Assembly (NCBI RefSeq): GCF_046483665.1
Contig: NZ_JAWOCR010000021.1
Span: 62,001-126,000, forward strand
Reading direction: 5' to 3'
Length of the DNA: 64,000 nt
Source of the DNA: Thiohalophilus sp046483665
GTDB lineage: Bacteria > Pseudomonadota > Gammaproteobacteria > UBA6429 > Thiohalophilaceae
In this document: positions 62,661 through 64,000 of the stretch, piece by piece
Layout: each line of letters opens with the position of its first letter
How positions within the stretch are numbered: the first letter of the stretch is position 1
Notes under the pieces: generated by a model
The model's input: the letters and a program-made list of their open reading frames with translations, nothing else
Databases searched by the model: none
Told to the model about the DNA's origin: nothing
Made by a program: the position numbers and the translations under genes

Positions 62661-63293
62661 GTGAAGATCCGAACGCTGGTATTGTTGTTCGTGGGGCCAT
62701 TTTTGTTATCGGGCAATCCGGTTTTCAGCCAGGAGGCTCTCCAGGAAGATCAGACACATGTTGCGACCTGGAACCGCTTTGCCGATCAGACTCTGGCGCT
62801 GCATCGGCAATTAATTGACGAGCAGGACGTTGAACGCCAGACCACGACGGGTGGCTATGCCCACCTGCCGGAATTTTATCGTCAGGAAAGTTATTTTCAC
62901 GACGGCGAGCTGATCAGCCGGGTGCAATGGGAAATCGAATCCGGCGACCTGCATGTGATCGAAGTATTTATTCGCGATGATGAGGGGCGCGTCGTACGCG
63001 ATTATACCGCCGCCTATTTGCCCGAATACCATAACGCGCCGACCCAGACCCTGGTGAGTTTCCATGCTTACAATAACGGTCTGCACGCATTTCGCAGCTT
63101 CGATGCCTCGGGAGAGTTGAACGTGGAGCGGTGTAGCGGCACACACGAGGGTGAGCGCGTAGAATTACTGGTTGATCAGGGATCGGTGTTTGGCAGTACC
63201 GAGCAAGATCCCGAATTGCAGCAAACCCCGCTTTATCAACGCTGCTTCGCTGGCCTGCCCGAGAAGCCGGGCAAGTATCTTCAGCCTCAGTAA
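62661..63293 (+). CDS. Hypothetical exported protein
   Basis: A 210 aa protein with a signal peptide (LVLLFVGPFLLSGNPVFSQE, cleavage near residue 23). The GTG at 62661 has GGAGGT upstream. The mature part is soluble with mixed alpha and beta sequence (RVQWEIESGDLHVIEVFIRD, TLVSFHAYNNGLHAFRSFDA) and two Cys residues (VERCSG, QRCFAG) that could form a disulfide. No domain recognised. Confidence 0.75.
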   Translation: MKIRTLVLLFVGPFLLSGNPVFSQEALQEDQTHVATWNRFADQTLALHRQLIDEQDVERQTTTGGYAHLPEFYRQESYFHDGELISRVQWEIESGDLHVIEVFIRDDEGRVVRDYTAAYLPEYHNAPTQTLVSFHAYNNGLHAFRSFDASGELNVERCSGTHEGERVELLVDQGSVFGSTEQDPELQQTPLYQRCFAGLPEKPGKYLQPQ

Positions 63294-63353
63294 GTCCCAC
63301 AGAGGCAGGCCGGACATAGCCAAGTGGTGTCCGGCGGGATAGGCCGCAAAGGT

Positions 63354-64000
63354 TTAATGATCGTGGAAGTTGTTACAGGCGTCGACCGTGTTCTGCAGCA
63401 GCATGGCCACGGTCATGGGGCCGACTCCGCCGGGCACCGGGCTGATCCAGGCGGCGTGCTGGCTGGCGGAGGCAAAATCGACATCCCCGATCAGCTTGCC
63501 GGCCTCGGTGCGGTTGATCCCCACATCGATCACGGTGGCGCCGGGTTTAACCCAGTCGCCGTCGACGACGCCCGGTTTTCCGACGGCCACCACCACAATC
63601 TCCGCCTCGCGCACCTTCTGTTTCAGATCCCGGGTAAAACGGTGGCAGACCGTGACTGTGGCGCCGGCCAGTAACAGCTCCAGCGCCATCGGGCGGCCGA
63701 CGTGGTTGGAAGCGCCGACCACCAGCGTGTCCTGGCCCTTGACCGGCTGGCCGGTGCTCTCCAGCATGGCGATTACCCCGCGCGGGGTGCACGGGCGCAA
63801 CACCGGCATGCGCACCGCCAGGCGGCCGATATTGTAGGGGTGAAAGCCGTCCACATCCTTGTCGGGCTTGACGCGCTCGATGACGGTTTCCTGGTTGATA
63901 TGCGGGGGCAGGGGCATCTGTACCAGAATCCCGTCCACCACCGGATTGGCGTTGAGCTCGTCGATCAGGGTCAGCAGGCGATCCTGTTCCGTATCAATGG
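63354..64000 (-). CDS. folD: FolD methylene-tetrahydrofolate dehydrogenase/cyclohydrolase, partial
   Basis: The gene runs leftward and its 5' end lies beyond the window; about 215 residues are visible. DGILVQMPLPPHI, the NAD(P)-binding VVGASNHVGRPMALELL, and SPVPGGVGPMTVAMLLQNTV are family signatures. FolD interconverts 5,10-methylene- and 10-formyl-tetrahydrofolate. Convergent with the exported protein gene with a 60 bp gap. Confidence 0.96.
   Translation of the reverse strand, partial: IDTEQDRLLTLIDELNANPVVDGILVQMPLPPHINQETVIERVKPDKDVDGFHPYNIGRLAVRMPVLRPCTPRGVIAMLESTGQPVKGQDTLVVGASNHVGRPMALELLLAGATVTVCHRFTRDLKQKVREAEIVVVAVGKPGVVDGDWVKPGATVIDVGINRTEAGKLIGDVDFASASQHAAWISPVPGGVGPMTVAMLLQNTVDACNNFHDH

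Overview
The window is a chromosomal segment of a flagellated gammaproteobacterium with moderately high G+C. It contains no rRNA, tRNA, CRISPR array, prophage or insertion sequence that I could recognise. Two long blocks have the gene order known from Pseudomonas and relatives: flhB-flhA-flhF-flhG-fliA-cheY-cheZ-cheA-cheB-motC-motD-parC-parP-cheW-DUF2802, and leuC-leuD-leuB-asd-usg-fimV-truA-trpF-(trpB-trpA)-accD-folC-dedD-cvpA-purF-metZ. A gammaproteobacterium, perhaps of the Chromatiales type, is inferred from this order and the protein sequences; the species cannot be named.

Layout. 1-14.6 kb: flagellar export, flagellar placement, sigma-28, chemotaxis signalling, a second motor stator pair and the ParC/ParP system that places chemotaxis arrays at the pole. 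Sigma-28-type promoters precede cheY and cheW. 14.8-19.8 kb: a zinc-ribbon methyltransferase, about 900 bp without a gene, a leftward fliK-fhlB pair and a membrane pentapeptide-repeat protein. 20-26.9 kb: AMMECR1 and Memo proteins, a DUF481 outer-membrane protein, mog, prmB, hemN (behind an FNR/Anr-type site) and aroC. 27-30.9 kb: an MFS transporter, a Helicobacter-type malate:quinone oxidoreductase, a DUF3050 protein and a BON lipoprotein. 31-37.8 kb: a LysR regulator divergent from leuCDB, then asd and a usg-1-like homologue without the catalytic cysteine. 37.9-42.7 kb: fimV, an EcfT-like membrane protein and truA. 43.1-45.4 kb: a leftward pair, an outer-membrane channel and a diguanylate cyclase. 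45.8-54.9 kb: trpFBA, accD, folC, dedD, cvpA, purF and metZ. 55-64 kb: small membrane proteins, a Nudix hydrolase, glycerate kinase, a DUF455 protein, lpxH, two cyclophilins, cysS and folD (cut by the window end).

The most notable observations are: (1) a SAM-II-type riboswitch with its own promoter and an overlapping terminator/antiterminator before metZ; (2) a CheA whose P2 region is replaced by three copies of a short acidic motif resembling the CheY-binding tail of the CheZ encoded next to it; (3) an FNR-type site spaced as in a class II promoter before hemN; (4) several families of short interspersed repeats in the spacers, one of which now supplies the last codons of one gene and the first codons of the next; and (5) a possible sigma-28 promoter linking the pentapeptide-repeat protein to the motility regulon.
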